A stretch of 64,000 nt of DNA from Orrella dioscoreae (GTDB lineage Bacteria > Pseudomonadota > Gammaproteobacteria > Burkholderiales > Burkholderiaceae_B): NCBI RefSeq assembly GCF_900089455.2, contig NZ_LT907988.1, forward strand, positions 3,658,001 to 3,722,000, read 5' to 3'. This document shows positions 1 to 8,708 of the stretch, piece after piece (within the stretch, counting starts at the first letter, position 1; each line of letters opens with the position of its first letter). The notes under the pieces are model-generated. The model did no database searches. It was not told the DNA's origin and saw nothing but the letters and a program-made list of their open reading frames with translations. Both the position numbers and the translations under genes were made by a program.

Positions 1-54
1 GTGCGCCTGGAGGATGGCGATTTCCTGCTGCAGATCTGGCGCTGCGTGCCGTGA
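1..54 (+). CDS. 3' end of an unidentified gene entering from the left
   Basis: An open frame runs from the first base to a TGA at 52-54 and gives about 17 residues (VRLEDGDFLLQIWRCVP). It reads like the amphipathic end of a real protein, but too little is present to name a family. The 170 bases that follow, up to the catalase start, hold no other gene that I can support. Confidence 0.35.
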   Translation: MRLEDGDFLLQIWRCVP

Positions 55-224
55 CATCGCACGCGCGCCACCGCCTGCCCTCGACGCCCCCGCAAGTCCG
101 GCGGGTGCATCCGCCCTGATCTTCCCGCTCTTCGCGTCACGACAGGCGATGCCGCTTCCTCCCGGAACATGACAGGCCTGGCAGCCATCGCGAAGGGCCT
201 CCCACTTCTCTGGAGGTATGCAAG

Positions 225-2594
225 ATGGCTACGAAAAAATCCCGCAACGGCAAGCCTGCCCACGCCGCCGAACAGGCTCCGCTCAATACCGACAGCGCCC
301 CGTCGGGCCCAGCACCCGGCGCCAAACCGGCAGCCGCCCAGGCCCGGGCGCTGGACCAGACCGCGGGCGCGTTCCCGCACAACCCCGACAAAGCGCAGGA
401 GTATGGCGATGCCGCCTCCTGTCCGCACGCGGGCCATCATCAGGCGCCCGCGGACGCGTCCGTGCATGCCAGCACGCTGTCCGAAACCAACGCCAACGAG
501 AAGACCGGCGCGCCTCCCGGCGCCGGCGAGAACGCGGTGCAGGGAGGACTGTCACGCGTGCGCGCCGACGACGATGGCCAGCCGCTCAGCACCAACCAGG
601 GCGTGCCGCTGGCGGACAACCAGAGTTCGTTGAAAGCCGGGCTGCGCGGTCCCGCGCTGCTGAAGGACTTCATCCTGCGCGAGAAGATCACGCATTTCGA
701 CCACGAGCGCATTCCCGAGCGCATCGTGCATGCGCGAGGCTCGGCGGCACATGGTTATTTCGAGGCGTACGAGTCGCTGTCCGACCTGACCGCGGCCACG
801 CCCTTTGCCGAGGCAGGCAAGCGCACACCGGTGTTCGTGCGCTTCTCGACGGTGGCTGGCGAGCGCGGCTCCAAAGACACGGCACGCGACGTGCGCGGCT
901 TCGCCGTGAAGTTCTATACCGATCAAGGCAACTGGGACCTGGTGGGCAACAACATTCCGGTCTTCTTCATCCAGGACGCGATGAAGTTCCCGGACCTGGT
1001 CCATGCCGTGAAGCCCGAGCCGCATCACGGCATGCCGCAGGCCGCTTCGGCGCACGACACCTTCTGGGACTTCGTGTCGCTGATGCCGGAATCCACGCAC
1101 ATGCTGATGTGGGCCATGTCGGACCGGGCCATTCCGCGCAGCTATCGCATGATGCAGGGCTTCGGCGTGCACACGTTCCGCTTCGTCAACGCACAGGGCG
1201 AATCGCGGCTGGTGAAGTTCCACTGGAGCCCGGTGGCCGGCACGCATTCGCTGGTCTGGGACGAAGCCGTCAAGATCTCCGGCGCCGATCCCGACTTCCA
1301 CCGCCGCGACCTGTGGGAAGCCATCGAGGCGGGCGAATATCCCGAATGGGAACTGGCCGTCCAGGTCTTCACCGATGAAGACGCCGAACGCTTCAGCTTC
1401 GACGTGCTGGACGCCACCAAGATCGTCCCGGAAGAACTCGTGCCCTTGCGTCCGGTCGGACGGTTGGTGCTGGACCGCAATCCGGACAACTTCTTCGCCG
1501 AAACGGAGCAGGTGGCTTTCTGCGCCGCCCATGTGATTCCCGGCATCGACTTCACCGACGACCCGCTGCTTGCCGGCCGCATCCACTCCTACGTCGATAC
1601 ACAGATATCGCGGCTGGGCGGCCCCAACTTCCACGAGCTTCCCATCAATGCCCCGCTCGCGCCGGTGCACAACAACCAGCGCGACGGCATGCACCGCCAG
1701 ACGCTGAACCGGGGCCGCGTGGCCTATGAGCCCAACTCGCTGGGCGGCGGCTGCCCCTTCCAGTCCGGCAAGATGGGCTTCGTGCCGTTTCCCGAGCCCG
1801 TGGCCGGCGACACGCTGCGCGGCAAACCGGAGAAGTTCGCCGAGCACTACAACCAGGCCACGCTGTTCTGGAACAGCCAGACCGAGTTCGAGCAGCGGCA
1901 CATCGTCGATGCCTTCCGATTCGAGCTCAGCAAGGTGACGGTGCCTGCCATCCGGGTCCGTACGGTCTCGATGCTCCGCAATGTGGACGAGGCCCTTGCG
2001 GGCAAGGTCGCGAAAGGCCTGGGCATTCCGCTGCCCGATCCCATGCCGCGTGCGCTGGAAACGTCCCCGGAACCGGAAACGACACACTCACCCGCCCTGT
2101 CGCTGACGGCCCGGCCCGGCAAGGCGGGCGTGCGCACGCGGCAGGTCGCCATCCTGGTGCACGAGGGCGTCGATGGCGCGGGCGTGCAGTCCCTGGCCAA
2201 GGCACTGGCCAAGGCAGGCGCCATCGCCCGCCTGGTGGGGCCGCGCGTGGGGCCGCTGGACACCGGAAAGACCCGCCTGGATGCCGATGCCTCCGTGGAA
2301 AACTCGCCCGGCGCGCTGTTCGACGGCGTCATCGTGCCTGACGGACAGATCGGCGTGGACAGGCTGGCCGCGGACGGCCGCGCGCTGGAGTTCCTGCGCG
2401 ACCAGTATCGGCACGGCAAGACCATGATGGCCGTGGGCGCCGGACGCACGCTGGTGGAGCGCGCCGACATCCCGCTGGCGAATCCGGACGACGGACTGCT
2501 GCTGGTGGACGCCGGGTCGGGCGCGGATGCCTTCCTGTCCGCGCTGGCCAGGCACCGCCATCCCGAGCGCGAGACGGATCCGCCTGCCGTCTGA
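225..2594 (+). CDS. katE: large-subunit catalase (HPII/KatE type)
   Basis: Heme catalase that converts hydrogen peroxide to water and oxygen in the cytoplasm. The 789 residues match the large clade-2 catalases. There is a lysine- and alanine-rich N-terminal extension of about 100 residues. The catalase core follows, with the distal His in [10 protein letters not shown], the [11 protein letters not shown] segment, and the proximal heme Tyr in RIHSYVDTQ. After about residue 620 comes a flavodoxin/DJ-1-like C-terminal domain ([15 protein letters not shown] onward), which is typical of HPII. The ATG at 225 has a GGAGG Shine-Dalgarno sequence at 212-216. The gene stands alone. An imperfect hairpin (TGACAC/GTGTCA, 2592-2607) overlaps its stop codon but has no T-tract. 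Clade-2 catalases are often stationary-phase or RpoS controlled; nothing here proves that. Confidence 0.96.
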   Translation: MATKKSRNGKPAHAAEQAPLNTDSAPSGPAPGAKPAAAQARALDQTAGAFPHNPDKAQEYGDAASCPHAGHHQAPADASVHASTLSETNANEKTGAPPGAGENAVQGGLSRVRADDDGQPLSTNQGVPLADNQSSLKAGLRGPALLKDFILREKITHFDHERIPERIVHARGSAAHGYFEAYESLSDLTAATPFAEAGKRTPVFVRFSTVAGERGSKDTARDVRGFAVKFYTDQGNWDLVGNNIPVFFIQDAMKFPDLVHAVKPEPHHGMPQAASAHDTFWDFVSLMPESTHMLMWAMSDRAIPRSYRMMQGFGVHTFRFVNAQGESRLVKFHWSPVAGTHSLVWDEAVKISGADPDFHRRDLWEAIEAGEYPEWELAVQVFTDEDAERFSFDVLDATKIVPEELVPLRPVGRLVLDRNPDNFFAETEQVAFCAAHVIPGIDFTDDPLLAGRIHSYVDTQISRLGGPNFHELPINAPLAPVHNNQRDGMHRQTLNRGRVAYEPNSLGGGCPFQSGKMGFVPFPEPVAGDTLRGKPEKFAEHYNQATLFWNSQTEFEQRHIVDAFRFELSKVTVPAIRVRTVSMLRNVDEALAGKVAKGLGIPLPDPMPRALETSPEPETTHSPALSLTARPGKAGVRTRQVAILVHEGVDGAGVQSLAKALAKAGAIARLVGPRVGPLDTGKTRLDADASVENSPGALFDGVIVPDGQIGVDRLAADGRALEFLRDQYRHGKTMMAVGAGRTLVERADIPLANPDDGLLLVDAGSGADAFLSALARHRHPERETDPPAV

Positions 2595-2654
2595 CACACG
2601 CGTGTCATGCGTACCGGCGAGGCTGCCTGAGCAAGCCCGCGGCCACCAGGCCCA

Positions 2655-2704
2655 CTTGACCTGCCTCAAGCTTTGCGTGCAGTCTTCTCCCTAAGATGTG
2701 CGCA
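2655..2704 (+). promoter_or_regulatory. candidate FNR/ANR-type class II promoter for the pta-ack operon
   Basis: CTTGA-N6-TCAAG at 2655-2670 contains the 14-mer TTGA-N6-TCAA (2656-2669), which has the layout of an FNR-family site (TTGAT-N4-ATCAA) with mismatches at two inner positions. TAAGAT at 2692-2697 is a good -10. If transcription starts at 2704, the palindrome is centred at -41.5 and the -10 lies at -12 to -7, the textbook class II geometry. The site is a prediction. It is supported by the known ANR control of pta-ackA in pseudomonads. Confidence 0.5.
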
Positions 2705-2815
2705 CGCCCACGCCGCTCCCGGCGCGGGCGTCCTCCCCGCCGACCTCCGCGCAGGCGGGCGCGGCTGCCGCCGTGCCCGGCTGGGCGCGGTCCTCCCGCA
2801 GCCGGAACACCACGC

Positions 2816-4246
2816 ATGACATCTCCCTCGCTTTCCGCCGTCAGCCAAGCCCTGCAGGTCACCCGCAACCGCCCCCTGGCGGAAATCACCGTCGGCGAAA
2901 GCGCCAGTCTCGAGCGCACGCTGAACTACGAAGACATCCAGCTTTTCGCCATCCTGTCGGGCGACGTGAACCCGCGCCACCTCGACCGGGAATTCGCCCG
3001 CGCGTCGGGCTTCCAGGACGTGGCCGCCCACGGCATGTGGGGCGGCGCACTGATCTCGGCCGTGCTGGGCACGCGGCTGCCCGGCCCCGGCACGGTCTAT
3101 CGCAGCCAGTCCCTGCGATTCCTGCAGGCCGTGCGCGTGGGCGACACGCTGACGGTCACGGTGACCGTGACCGCGGTGGACACCGACGCGCAGGTGGTGA
3201 CGCTGGCCTGCCTTGGCGTCAACCAGCAGGGCGCGACGGTGATCGAGGGGGTCGCGGAGGTCCATGCCCCCACCGAGGCCATCGAGGTGTCGCATTCGGC
3301 GCTGCCCGAGATCCGCTTGCATGCCGAGGACGCGGGACTGGAACGCCTGCTGTCGCAGGTCGGCGCGCTGGCGCCCGTGCGCATGGCGGTGGTTCATCCC
3401 TGCGATGCATTGAGCCTGACCGCCGCGCTGGACGCCGGCCGCAACGGGTTCATCGTGCCGGTGCTGGTCGGTCCGCGCGCAAAGATAGAATCCGTCGCCG
3501 CGGAGAACGGCCTGGACCTGGGCGACGCCGAGATCGAGGAAGCGCCGCACAGCCATGCCGCCGCCGCGCGCGCGGTGGAGATGGCCGGACGCGGCGAGGT
3601 CGAGGCGCTGATGAAGGGCGCGCTGCACACCGATGAGCTGATGGGCGCGGTCGTGCCCTCGGGGGCCGGGCTGCGCACCAAACGCCGCATCAGCCATTGC
3701 TTCCTGATGCAGACGCCCGCCTATCCCCGGCCTTTCCTGATCACCGACGCCGCCATCAACATCGCGCCCGACCTGCAGACCAAGGCCGACATCGTGCGCA
3801 ACGCCATCGACCTGGCGCACGTGATCGGCGTGGCCGAACCGCGCGTGGCCATCCTGGCTGCGGTGGAAACCGTCAACCCGAGCATGCCCGCCACGCTGGA
3901 TGCCGCGGCGCTCTGCAAGATGGCGGACCGCGGCCAGATCACCGGCGGCCGCCTGGACGGCCCGCTGGCCTTCGACAACGCGGTGTCGCCGTCGGCCGCC
4001 CGCATCAAGGGCATCGCTTCCGAGGTGGCGGGCCTGGCCGACATCCTGGTCGTGCCCGATCTCGAAAGCGGCAACATGCTGGCCAAGCAGCTGGAATACA
4101 TGGGTGACGCCTCGAGCGCCGGCATCGTGCTGGGCGCGCGCGTGCCCATCGTGCTGACCAGCCGCGCCGACTCGCGCGAATCCCGCCTGGCCTCCTGCGC
4201 CATCGCCCTCATGCTTGCCCACCACTTCCGGAACGCCCCGCCATGA
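2816..4246 (+). CDS. bifunctional MaoC-like hydratase / phosphate acetyl(butyryl)transferase
   Basis: The 476-residue protein joins two domains. Residues about 20-150 are a MaoC/hot-dog domain (SGDVNPRHLDREFARASGF, then GMWGGALISAVLGTRLPG), as in R-specific enoyl-CoA hydratases. Residues about 165-470 are a phosphate acetyl/butyryltransferase domain (LVVPDLESGNMLAKQLEYMG near the end). It would interconvert acyl-CoA and acyl phosphate for the kinase encoded next. An in-frame ATG at 2696 would add 40 arginine- and proline-rich residues and would lie inside the predicted -10 element, so I chose the ATG at 2816. The stop overlaps the kinase start (ATGA), which implies translational coupling. Whether the true substrate is acetyl-CoA or a longer acyl-CoA cannot be read from the sequence. 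Confidence 0.92.
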   Translation: MTSPSLSAVSQALQVTRNRPLAEITVGESASLERTLNYEDIQLFAILSGDVNPRHLDREFARASGFQDVAAHGMWGGALISAVLGTRLPGPGTVYRSQSLRFLQAVRVGDTLTVTVTVTAVDTDAQVVTLACLGVNQQGATVIEGVAEVHAPTEAIEVSHSALPEIRLHAEDAGLERLLSQVGALAPVRMAVVHPCDALSLTAALDAGRNGFIVPVLVGPRAKIESVAAENGLDLGDAEIEEAPHSHAAAARAVEMAGRGEVEALMKGALHTDELMGAVVPSGAGLRTKRRISHCFLMQTPAYPRPFLITDAAINIAPDLQTKADIVRNAIDLAHVIGVAEPRVAILAAVETVNPSMPATLDAAALCKMADRGQITGGRLDGPLAFDNAVSPSAARIKGIASEVAGLADILVVPDLESGNMLAKQLEYMGDASSAGIVLGARVPIVLTSRADSRESRLASCAIALMLAHHFRNAPP

Positions 4247-5478
4247 CGCAGCACGCAACATCCTCCGGCGACTTCATCATGGTGCTGAACTGCGGTTCGT
4301 CCAGCATCAAGTTCGCCCTCTTCGACACGCCCGGCCAGGATGCCGCCTTGCCTCGCAAGGCGGCGTGGCAAGGCAAGGTGCAGGGCATCGGCGGGCCATC
4401 GCCCACTTTCGGCGCGGCCGAGTCCGGGGCCGCAGCCTCCTCTGAAGCCCTGGCGCTTGATGCCTCGCAGCCCTATCACGATGCGCTGGCGCACATCCGC
4501 CGCCGCACGCTGGCATGGCTGGCGGGCCGGCGCGTGCGCGCCATCGCGCACCGCGTGGTGCACGGCGGCAGCAAGTATTTCGCGCCGGTGCGCGTGGATG
4601 CCGACGTGCTGGCCGACCTGAAGACCTATATTCCCCTGGCCCCGCTGCACCAGCCCTTCGCGCTGGAAGCCATCGAGGTGCTACTGGAAACCCGGCCCGA
4701 CCTGCCGCAAGTGGCCTGCTTCGACACCGCGTTCCACCACACGCTGCCCCAGGTGGAACAGATGCTGCCGCTGCCCTATGCGGCATGGGAACGCGGCCTG
4801 CGGCGCTATGGCTTCCACGGCCTGTCGTATGAATACCAGTCGGTGGCACTGCCCGAGCGGCATGGCGCAAACGCCCATGGCCGCGTCATCGTGGCGCACC
4901 TGGGCAGCGGCGCCAGCCTCTGCGCGCTCGACGCGGGCCGCAGCGTGGCCACCACCATGGGTTTCTCGGCGCTGGACGGGCTGATGATGGGCACGCGCTG
5001 CGGCGCGCTGGACCCCGGCGCGGTGATCTACCTGATGGAGATCGAGAAGCTCAGCCTGGAGGAAGTCGGCCACACGCTGTACCACGAATCCGGCCTGCTG
5101 GGCGTGTCGGGGCGCTCGTCCGAGCCGCGCGTGCTGCTGGAGCACGAGGCCACCGACGAACGTGCGCGCGCGGCGCTGGATCTGTATATCCGCCGCATCG
5201 TGCGCGAAATCGGCGCGCTGGTGGCGGTGCTGGGCGGCCTGGACATGCTGGCCTTCACGGCCGGCGTGGGCGAGCACAGCGCGGAAATCCGCCGCAGGGT
5301 GTGCAATGGCCTGTCCTTCCTTGGCCTGACGCTGGACGAAGCCGCCAACGCCCGCAACGCATCCTGCATCAGCACGCCCGACTGCCCCATCGTGGTGGCG
5401 GTCGAACCCACCAACGAGGAATGGATCGCCGCCCGGCACGCCGCCGCGCAGGTCGACCTGGCCGGGGCCGCGGCCTGA
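4243..5478 (+). CDS. ackA: acetate kinase (acetate/propionate/butyrate kinase family)
   Basis: Cytoplasmic kinase that makes ATP and acetate from acetyl phosphate and ADP, or runs in reverse. The 411 residues carry the family signatures in order: NCGSSSIK near residue 20, HRVVHGG, the FHGLSYEYQS segment with the catalytic His region, the HLGSGASLCA phosphate-binding loop, GALDPG, and FTAGVGEHSAEIR near the C terminus. About 12 residues precede the usual start. The ATG at 4243 overlaps the stop of the MaoC-Pta gene by four bases, and the stop overlaps the next small gene by one base. With the upstream transferase it forms an acyl-CoA to acyl phosphate to acid plus ATP route useful under oxygen limitation. 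Confidence 0.95.
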   Translation: MTQHATSSGDFIMVLNCGSSSIKFALFDTPGQDAALPRKAAWQGKVQGIGGPSPTFGAAESGAAASSEALALDASQPYHDALAHIRRRTLAWLAGRRVRAIAHRVVHGGSKYFAPVRVDADVLADLKTYIPLAPLHQPFALEAIEVLLETRPDLPQVACFDTAFHHTLPQVEQMLPLPYAAWERGLRRYGFHGLSYEYQSVALPERHGANAHGRVIVAHLGSGASLCALDAGRSVATTMGFSALDGLMMGTRCGALDPGAVIYLMEIEKLSLEEVGHTLYHESGLLGVSGRSSEPRVLLEHEATDERARAALDLYIRRIVREIGALVAVLGGLDMLAFTAGVGEHSAEIRRRVCNGLSFLGLTLDEAANARNASCISTPDCPIVVAVEPTNEEWIAARHAAAQVDLAGAAA

Positions 5479-5783
5479 TGGCGAACGACGGCAACACCTT
5501 GGTGGTCTCGTCCGAGGAAGCACTGCGCGCGCTTCCCGACGCGGCCGCATTGCGAGGTGTGGAAGAGATATATCTTGGCGCGCGGCTGTATGGCGCCCTC
5601 TCCCACGCCGAGCTTGCCGACTGGCTTGCGCGGCTGCCCGCGCTACGCAGCATCCACCTGTCCGATGACTGGATACCGGACGCCCGGATGAACACAGTGG
5701 CGGCGGCTTTCGCGGCATCCTTTCCGGACAAGGCGTTCTTCTGGACCCACGATGGCCTGGCCGGGGGCAAGCACGGCCGCTGA
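5478..5783 (+). CDS. small hypothetical protein coupled to ackA
   Basis: A 101-residue protein with no family that I recognise. Its ATG shares one base with the ackA stop (TGATG at 5476-5480), a classic coupling arrangement, so it is very probably translated. The sequence is soluble, with no signal peptide or membrane segment. It alternates short helices and strands (VEEIYLGARLYG, LPALRSIHLSDDWIPD), which recalls a single leucine-rich-repeat-like unit, and it ends in a Gly/Lys/His tail. Its operon position suggests a role linked to acyl phosphate metabolism, but no function can be assigned. Confidence 0.7.
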   Translation: MANDGNTLVVSSEEALRALPDAAALRGVEEIYLGARLYGALSHAELADWLARLPALRSIHLSDDWIPDARMNTVAAAFAASFPDKAFFWTHDGLAGGKHGR

Positions 5784-5933
5784 TGGCACGGAAAGGCCGG
5801 CGCCGCGCAACGATACGGGAGGCATCAACTGCTCGTACCGGCAATACTTGTAAAGCCCATCCCCGGCCAGAGCGATGTTCCGATCCGTCGCGCGCCTGCC
5901 GCGATGGCCACCCACGCGTCGAGAACGCGGACG

Positions 5934-7052
5934 CTAGTGGCGCACGACCGAGCCCGGACCGGCAGGCGCGGGCGCCGGCAGGGCCGATGACCGGGGCGCA
6001 TCGGGCGCCACCCGCAGGATGGGCGGCGGGCATTCCCCAACCGGGCGCACTGCCGCAGGCTCGGCCATCCACGCAGCGACATCCTGCCAGACCGCCTGCG
6101 CGCACAGATCGCGCAGCAGCATGTGATACCCCTGCGGATAGCGCTTGAGTTGCACGGGCTGCCGCTCGGCCAGCGCTGTCAGGGTGGCGCTGGCCTCGGC
6201 CACGGAATCGGCATGCAGCACCTGCTCGTGGGCGCCGTACAACACCAGGACCGGCAGCGCCGGCGGCAAGGCCGTCAGGCGCGACTCGGCCAGGCTCATC
6301 AAGTCCACCAGGCCCGAGACCGCATCGATGCGCGTGCGCTTGAGCACCAGCGGGTCCCGCCCAAGGCCGCGCAGCATGTCGATGTTGTCCGACGGCACGA
6401 TCTTCAAGCCGCGCGGCGGGGTGACGTGCATGCTTGGCACGGTGTGCACGGCCAGCCAGAGCGTCATGCGGTACAAAAGATTCATGGATTGCCGCCCCCA
6501 CAGGGCGGGGGCCGACAGCACGACGCCTTGCAGGCGGGACGCCAGGGGCGGACGCCCCGGCATCGCGGGCGCGGTCACGGCAGTGATGGCCACCGCCCCG
6601 CCCATGCTTTCCCCCAGCACGAACAGGGGCACGCCCGGGTGCCGCGCGGCAATGGCCTGCACCGCCGAGTCCAGGTCGTCGACCAGCGTCTGCGCGCCCG
6701 GCCAGATGCCAGGCAGCGCGGAAGCGCCAAAGCCACGCTGGTCATAGGCATAGGTGGCGACACCCTGTTCTCGCCAGTAACGCGCAGGCGCATCGAAGGC
6801 ATTCGAATAGTCATTCATGCCGTGCAGGGCGATGACGACAGCGCGGGGCTTGCCTGCGGGCACCCACTGCCGCAAGGGCAAGCGAGCGCCATCCTCGACG
6901 ACCAGCGCCTGCCCTTCGATCAGGGCGGCCTGCGTCGGCTCACCGCGCGGCTGATAAGTGGCCGAGCAAGCGGCCAGCAGCATGAGGAACGACACGCAGA
7001 GGCCTGCACATACCCCTTTCCAAGCCAAGGCCTGCACTTTCCCCTCACCCAT
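5934..7052 (-). CDS. lipoprotein alpha/beta hydrolase (lysophospholipase/monoacylglycerol lipase-like)
   Basis: A 372-residue protein with an N-terminal signal ending in a lipobox (FLMLLAAC), so it is probably anchored to the inner face of the outer membrane or to the inner membrane. The hydrolase fold follows: HGMNDYSNAF (oxyanion region), YDQRGFGAS, the nucleophile elbow GESMGG, and the late His in YPQGYHMLL. This pattern fits Hydrolase_4/PldB-like enzymes acting on lysophospholipids or monoglycerides. I chose the start at 7052 because it gives a clean lipoprotein signal. An in-frame ATG at 7094 overlaps the stop of the upstream AraC gene (TGATG) and would add 14 residues, so the two genes are probably co-transcribed. 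The C terminus is a proline- and alanine-rich tail. Confidence 0.85.
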   Translation of the reverse strand: MGEGKVQALAWKGVCAGLCVSFLMLLAACSATYQPRGEPTQAALIEGQALVVEDGARLPLRQWVPAGKPRAVVIALHGMNDYSNAFDAPARYWREQGVATYAYDQRGFGASALPGIWPGAQTLVDDLDSAVQAIAARHPGVPLFVLGESMGGAVAITAVTAPAMPGRPPLASRLQGVVLSAPALWGRQSMNLLYRMTLWLAVHTVPSMHVTPPRGLKIVPSDNIDMLRGLGRDPLVLKRTRIDAVSGLVDLMSLAESRLTALPPALPVLVLYGAHEQVLHADSVAEASATLTALAERQPVQLKRYPQGYHMLLRDLCAQAVWQDVAAWMAEPAAVRPVGECPPPILRVAPDAPRSSALPAPAPAGPGSVVRH

Positions 7053-7093
7053 GAACGCGCATCCCCAATACCGGCACACGTGCCGAGCGTACA

Positions 7094-8020
7094 TCAGCCA
7101 TGGCTTGCGCGCTCCTTGCGCCACACCGCCGGCGAGCAGCCCATCGCGCGCGTGAAGGCGCGGGAAAACGCGCCGGGGGACTGATATCCGACCCGCTCGC
7201 ACACCTGCTCCACGCTCATGCCCTCGGCCAGCGCGCCGACCGCCGCGCGCATGCGCACATACAGCAGCAGCTGGGCGGGCGTGGTGGCTGCAAGCAGGCT
7301 GAAGCGGCGGTGGAAGCTGGCCCGCGACATGTGCGCGTGCGATGCCATCATGTCCACCGTCCAGGCCAGCTGCGGCTCGGCGATCATGGCGCCGATCAGG
7401 CTTGCCATGCCCGGGTCGCGCGCCAGCGCCAGCAGCCCGTGCGCCTGTGTGTCGTAACGGGCGTGGTGGCGCAGGGCATAGAACAACAGCAATTCCACCA
7501 GCCGCTCTATCAGCGGGGAGGGCTCTCCGGGACGTCCCACCATCTCTGCGACCAGCAAATCGACCAGCGTGCGAGCAGCCTGCAGACCGGGTGCCTGGCC
7601 GTGCAACAGAATGGCCGAAGGCAGGGATTCGATCAATAGACCGCTCAAGCCGGGGCGGAAATCCAGGAATCCGCACACGAGGCCCGTGGCCTGCGGCATG
7701 GCGCTGTCCAGCGGGGTCATGTCACGCCGCTGTACCGGCGCGGAGAAATCGGGCGGCGCAGGACGCGGAGACAGGACATGCGGCGTGTCGCGCAGGAAGA
7801 AGACGGCATCCCCGGGCCGCAGGGCCACGGCCTCGCCTTGCGGGGTGTGCAACCAGCAGTCGCCGTGCAGGACGATATGGAAACCGGCGCGCAACCTGCC
7901 GCTCAGGCTGGCTTCCCAGCGCCCGCAATACTGCCCGATATGGAAGATGCTGGCGCGCACATCCAGGCCGGAGAGCAGCAATGCTTCGGCCATGGCAGGC
8001 GCACTTGACGGCTCGTGCAT
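7094..8020 (-). CDS. AraC-family transcriptional regulator
   Basis: About 308 residues. The N-terminal half is a cupin-like effector domain (AraC_binding type, with GFHIVLHGDCWLHTPQGEA and LRPGDAVFF). The C-terminal 100 residues are the double helix-turn-helix (WTVDMMASHAHMSRASFHRRF; VCERVGYQSPGAFSRAFTRAMG). It probably controls the downstream hydrolase gene, whose start it touches, or the divergent AhpD operon that begins 130 bases away. The start is uncertain: ATG at 8020 or GTG at 8044. Neither has a strong Shine-Dalgarno sequence. Longer in-frame starts would overlap the divergent gene. Confidence 0.88.
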   Translation of the reverse strand: MHEPSSAPAMAEALLLSGLDVRASIFHIGQYCGRWEASLSGRLRAGFHIVLHGDCWLHTPQGEAVALRPGDAVFFLRDTPHVLSPRPAPPDFSAPVQRRDMTPLDSAMPQATGLVCGFLDFRPGLSGLLIESLPSAILLHGQAPGLQAARTLVDLLVAEMVGRPGEPSPLIERLVELLLFYALRHHARYDTQAHGLLALARDPGMASLIGAMIAEPQLAWTVDMMASHAHMSRASFHRRFSLLAATTPAQLLLYVRMRAAVGALAEGMSVEQVCERVGYQSPGAFSRAFTRAMGCSPAVWRKERASHG

Positions 8021-8150
8021 CCGGGTTATGTGGTCATGACTCACGGTGGATATGAACGCGCATAAATGAGGGACTGCCGCGCATTGTCCGGCTTCGCGCC
8101 GCTGCGCACAATCAAAGGCCTCATCGACCCGCCCGCCAGGAGTGCCCGCC

Positions 8151-8708
8151 ATGTCCCGCCTTCCCCTCCTCGACCCCGACACCGCCCCCGAATCCACGCG
8201 TCCGGCCTTGCTGGCCGCCCGCCAGGGCGCGGGCTATCTCTCCAACCTGCTGGCCGTGCTGGCGCATGCACCGGTGGCCCTGGAGGCCTATCAGACGCTG
8301 TCGGCCATCAATGCGCGCGCCAGCCTCACGCTGGCGCAGCGCGAAGTCGTGCAGCTGGTGGCAGCCACGACGCATGGCTGCGCGTTCTGCGTGGCCGGGC
8401 ACACGGCACTGGGCCTGAACAAGGCCAGGCTGGACCCCGCGCTGGTCGAGGCACTGCGGGAAGGCGCCGCGCTGCCGGACCCCAAGCTGGAGGCGCTGGC
8501 CCGATACACGCGCGACGTGATCGCCACCCGGGGGGCCGTGGATGACAGCGCCTTCGAGGCCTTTCTCGCGGCGGGCCACACCCAGGCCCAGGCGCTGGAA
8601 GTCGTGGTGGGCCTGGGGCTTGCCACGATCTGCAACTTCGCCAATGTGCTGGCGCGCACCCCCCTCAATCCCGAACTGCAGGAGCACGCATGGCGCATAC
8701 CCGCCTGA
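8151..8708 (+). CDS. AhpD-like carboxymuconolactone decarboxylase-family protein
   Basis: A 185-residue all-helical protein of the AhpD/CMD fold. The redox motif is C77-A-F-C80 followed by His84, the usual CxxC-x3-H arrangement of alkylhydroperoxidase-like proteins. A CAGGAG Shine-Dalgarno sequence eight bases upstream supports the ATG at 8151 over a GTG at 8142. The 3' end overlaps the next gene by 19 bases. It starts a five-gene operon with a flavoprotein and an ABC importer, so a role in thiol- or peroxide-linked turnover of an imported compound, or in protecting the flavoenzyme, is plausible but inferred. Confidence 0.88.
   Translation: MSRLPLLDPDTAPESTRPALLAARQGAGYLSNLLAVLAHAPVALEAYQTLSAINARASLTLAQREVVQLVAATTHGCAFCVAGHTALGLNKARLDPALVEALREGAALPDPKLEALARYTRDVIATRGAVDDSAFEAFLAAGHTQAQALEVVVGLGLATICNFANVLARTPLNPELQEHAWRIPA

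Noticed and set aside
552-2087. 511-residue open frame opposite katE
   Set aside because: Catalase motifs on the plus strand are unambiguous; the minus frame is a shadow.
2592-2607. TGACAC-ACGC-GTGTCA hairpin at the end of katE
   Set aside because: It includes the stop codon, has only six base pairs and no T-tract, so it is not annotated as a terminator.
8083-8112. ATTGT-N20-ACAAT repeat between araC and the AhpD-like gene
   Set aside because: The arms are short and the spacer is wide; AraC-family sites are normally direct repeats, so I do not annotate it.
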